From NCBI GenBank assembly GCA_913055635.1, contig CAJXLK010000043.1:1-32968 (forward strand): DNA of 32,968 bases. The letters are read 5' to 3'. Position numbers and translations under genes: made by a program. The notes below the pieces were generated by a model. It was given only the letters and a program-made list of their open reading frames with translations, searched no databases and had not been told where the DNA came from. Shown here one piece after another: positions 32,241 through 32,968 of this stretch (positions are counted from its first letter, which is position 1; every line of letters starts with the position of its first letter). The DNA is from an uncultured Bacteroidota bacterium. GTDB lineage: Bacteria > Bacteroidota > Bacteroidia > Bacteroidales > UBA12077.

Positions 32241-32470
32241 ATTTACAGGATTAAAGAAAATGCCGACCGCGTATTGGATTTGAAGGGGAAGTCGGTTTAT
32301 CCGGGCTTCATTGATGTCCATTGCCATTGTTACAGTTATTCGATGAATTTGCGCCAGGGGGATTTGACCTCGGTAGCAGATGCCGGTTTGGACTACCCGG
32401 CCATTCGACTGATGGATTCCCGGCAGCAAGCCGGTTCTTTAAAGATGCAAACCTATGTGATGGGCTCGCC
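32241..32470 (+). pseudogene. Fragment of a YtcJ-like amidohydrolase gene
   Basis: The frame reads YRIKENADRVLDLKGKS, then VYPGFIDVHCHCYSYSMNLR, an amidohydrolase N-terminal segment with the first metal-binding HxH. It then jumps to TSVADAGLDYPAIRLMDSRQ and AGSLKMQTYVMGSP, which in YtcJ-type proteins lie well past the middle. The true start, a large internal part and the C-terminal half are missing, so this is a multiply deleted relic. At its 3' end it is joined out of frame to a 60-bp piece of the PP2C gene. Confidence 0.7.
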
Positions 32471-32527
32471 CACCAGGATCCCAACCTCCCGGTTGAGCTG
32501 GAGATCAGACGCACCGGGGTCAAGCGC
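32468..32527 (+). repeat. 60-bp copy of the PP2C gene inserted at the amidohydrolase relic
   Basis: 59 of 60 bases equal 27416-27475, in the same orientation about 5 kb away. The 5' junction is a stretch common to both parents (GCCCACC). The donor reading frame is not in phase with the amidohydrolase frame. Confidence 0.9.
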
Positions 32528-32596
32528 TTTATACCTTCACCTTATTTCCCCTTCCACTTCCAACAGCCACCTGTTTACCTTCAATCATCCACCAAT

Positions 32597-32968
32597 TTAC
32601 ATCTTAAACGGGATCTTCAGACTGAAAACGATGTTCCTTCCCATATTGTGGTACTGCAAAGGCTTCAGCGTGGAGAGGTGGTGGATGTAGACCTCGTCCA
32701 TCAGGTTGTCCACCGAAATGCCAAGCTGCAACCTGCGCCCGGCTATCTCCATCTCGCCCCCCAGGGTAAGATCAACAAGAAAATAATCAGCTGTCGAAGT
32801 CTCAAAGCGTGAGGGCCGATCCTGTTCAAAGGCATAGGTGGTCTCAATACCAGTATAGACGGTTCTGAAAAAAGCCCATGGACCGCCTTCGAAGCGCACC
32901 CCTGCCTGCAATTTATCCTGCGGGATGAACGGCAGGTTGGCACCATCCTGTTGCTCCCCTATGGTTTT
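32597..32968 (-). CDS. TonB-dependent receptor, C-terminal part (partial)
   Basis: The last 123 residues of an outer-membrane receptor barrel; the rest lies beyond the right edge. Visible are LPFIPQDKLQAGVRFEGG, the DYFLVDLTLGGEMEIAGRRL strand, the typical ISVDNLMDEVYIHHLS segment before the last strands, and the closing strand GRNIVFSLKIPFKM. In TonB-dependent receptors N-L-x-D-x-x-Y and a final aromatic-rich strand are usual. The frame is open to the window edge. The ligand is unknown. Confidence 0.85.
   Translation of the reverse strand, partial: KTIGEQQDGANLPFIPQDKLQAGVRFEGGPWAFFRTVYTGIETTYAFEQDRPSRFETSTADYFLVDLTLGGEMEIAGRRLQLGISVDNLMDEVYIHHLSTLKPLQYHNMGRNIVFSLKIPFKM

Noticed and set aside
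32124-32690. A complete 188-codon plus-strand gene at the right end
   Set aside because: It is a chance open frame over an amidohydrolase relic, an out-of-frame PP2C fragment and the antisense of a TonB receptor gene.

Overview
The window comes from a Bacteroidota chromosome, probably an anaerobic or fermentative member of the Bacteroidales/Marinilabiliales type. The signs are a SusC/RagA TonB-linked receptor, a large secreted protein with a type IX secretion (T9SS) C-terminal sorting domain, the fused formiminotransferase-cyclodeaminase, Bacteroidota-type promoter elements (TAnnTTTG) and weak Shine-Dalgarno sequences. Organism assignment is inference. No rRNA, tRNA, CRISPR array, integrase or transposase gene was found.

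Layout. 1-1361 (-): N-terminal part of a SusC-like receptor. 1362-2336: non-coding DNA with a strong palindrome, copies of a dispersed hairpin repeat and a 21-bp tandem repeat. 2337-5446 (-): two histidine/folate enzymes, FtcD and HutI. 5535-6908 (+): a BamA/Omp85-like outer-membrane barrel. 6977-9402 (-): LytTR regulator, degenerate histidine kinase, membrane TPR protein and two small double-glycine-leader peptides with an identical acidic C-terminus. 9927-12749 (+): a secreted, membrane-anchored TPR-CHAT protease. 12733-14035 (-): a second membrane TPR (anti-sigma-like) protein overlapping an ECF-type sigma factor gene. 14156-15088 (-): ribF.

15273-23796 (-) is an [FeFe]-hydrogenase operon: hydC (NuoE-like), hydB (NuoF-like), hydA (catalytic), a hydrogenase-domain histidine kinase, a lone receiver, a receiver-kinase hybrid and the NADH-sensing repressor Rex. 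Divergent from it (24042-27532, +) are a thioredoxin-like [2Fe-2S] protein, a second hydrogenase-like sensor with a PAS domain, and a SpoIIE-type PP2C phosphatase. The shared intergenic region carries a near-consensus Rex operator. The catalytic subunit has Ala instead of the proton-shuttling Cys of the H-cluster L1 motif, although the other proton-path residues remain, and HydB has lost the cysteines of its N-terminal [2Fe-2S] domain.

27932-31735 (-) encodes a five-repeat DUF4397 protein with a T9SS tail. The right end holds an amidohydrolase pseudogene into which 60 bp of the PP2C gene have been copied (59/60 identical), and then the C-terminus of another TonB-dependent receptor.

The best candidates for an undescribed system are the peptide / TPR-CHAT / sigma-anti-sigma / LytTR cluster at 6977-14035 and the unusual hydrogenase with its two hydrogenase-derived sensors. 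The hydrogenase accessory genes hydEFG are not in this window.
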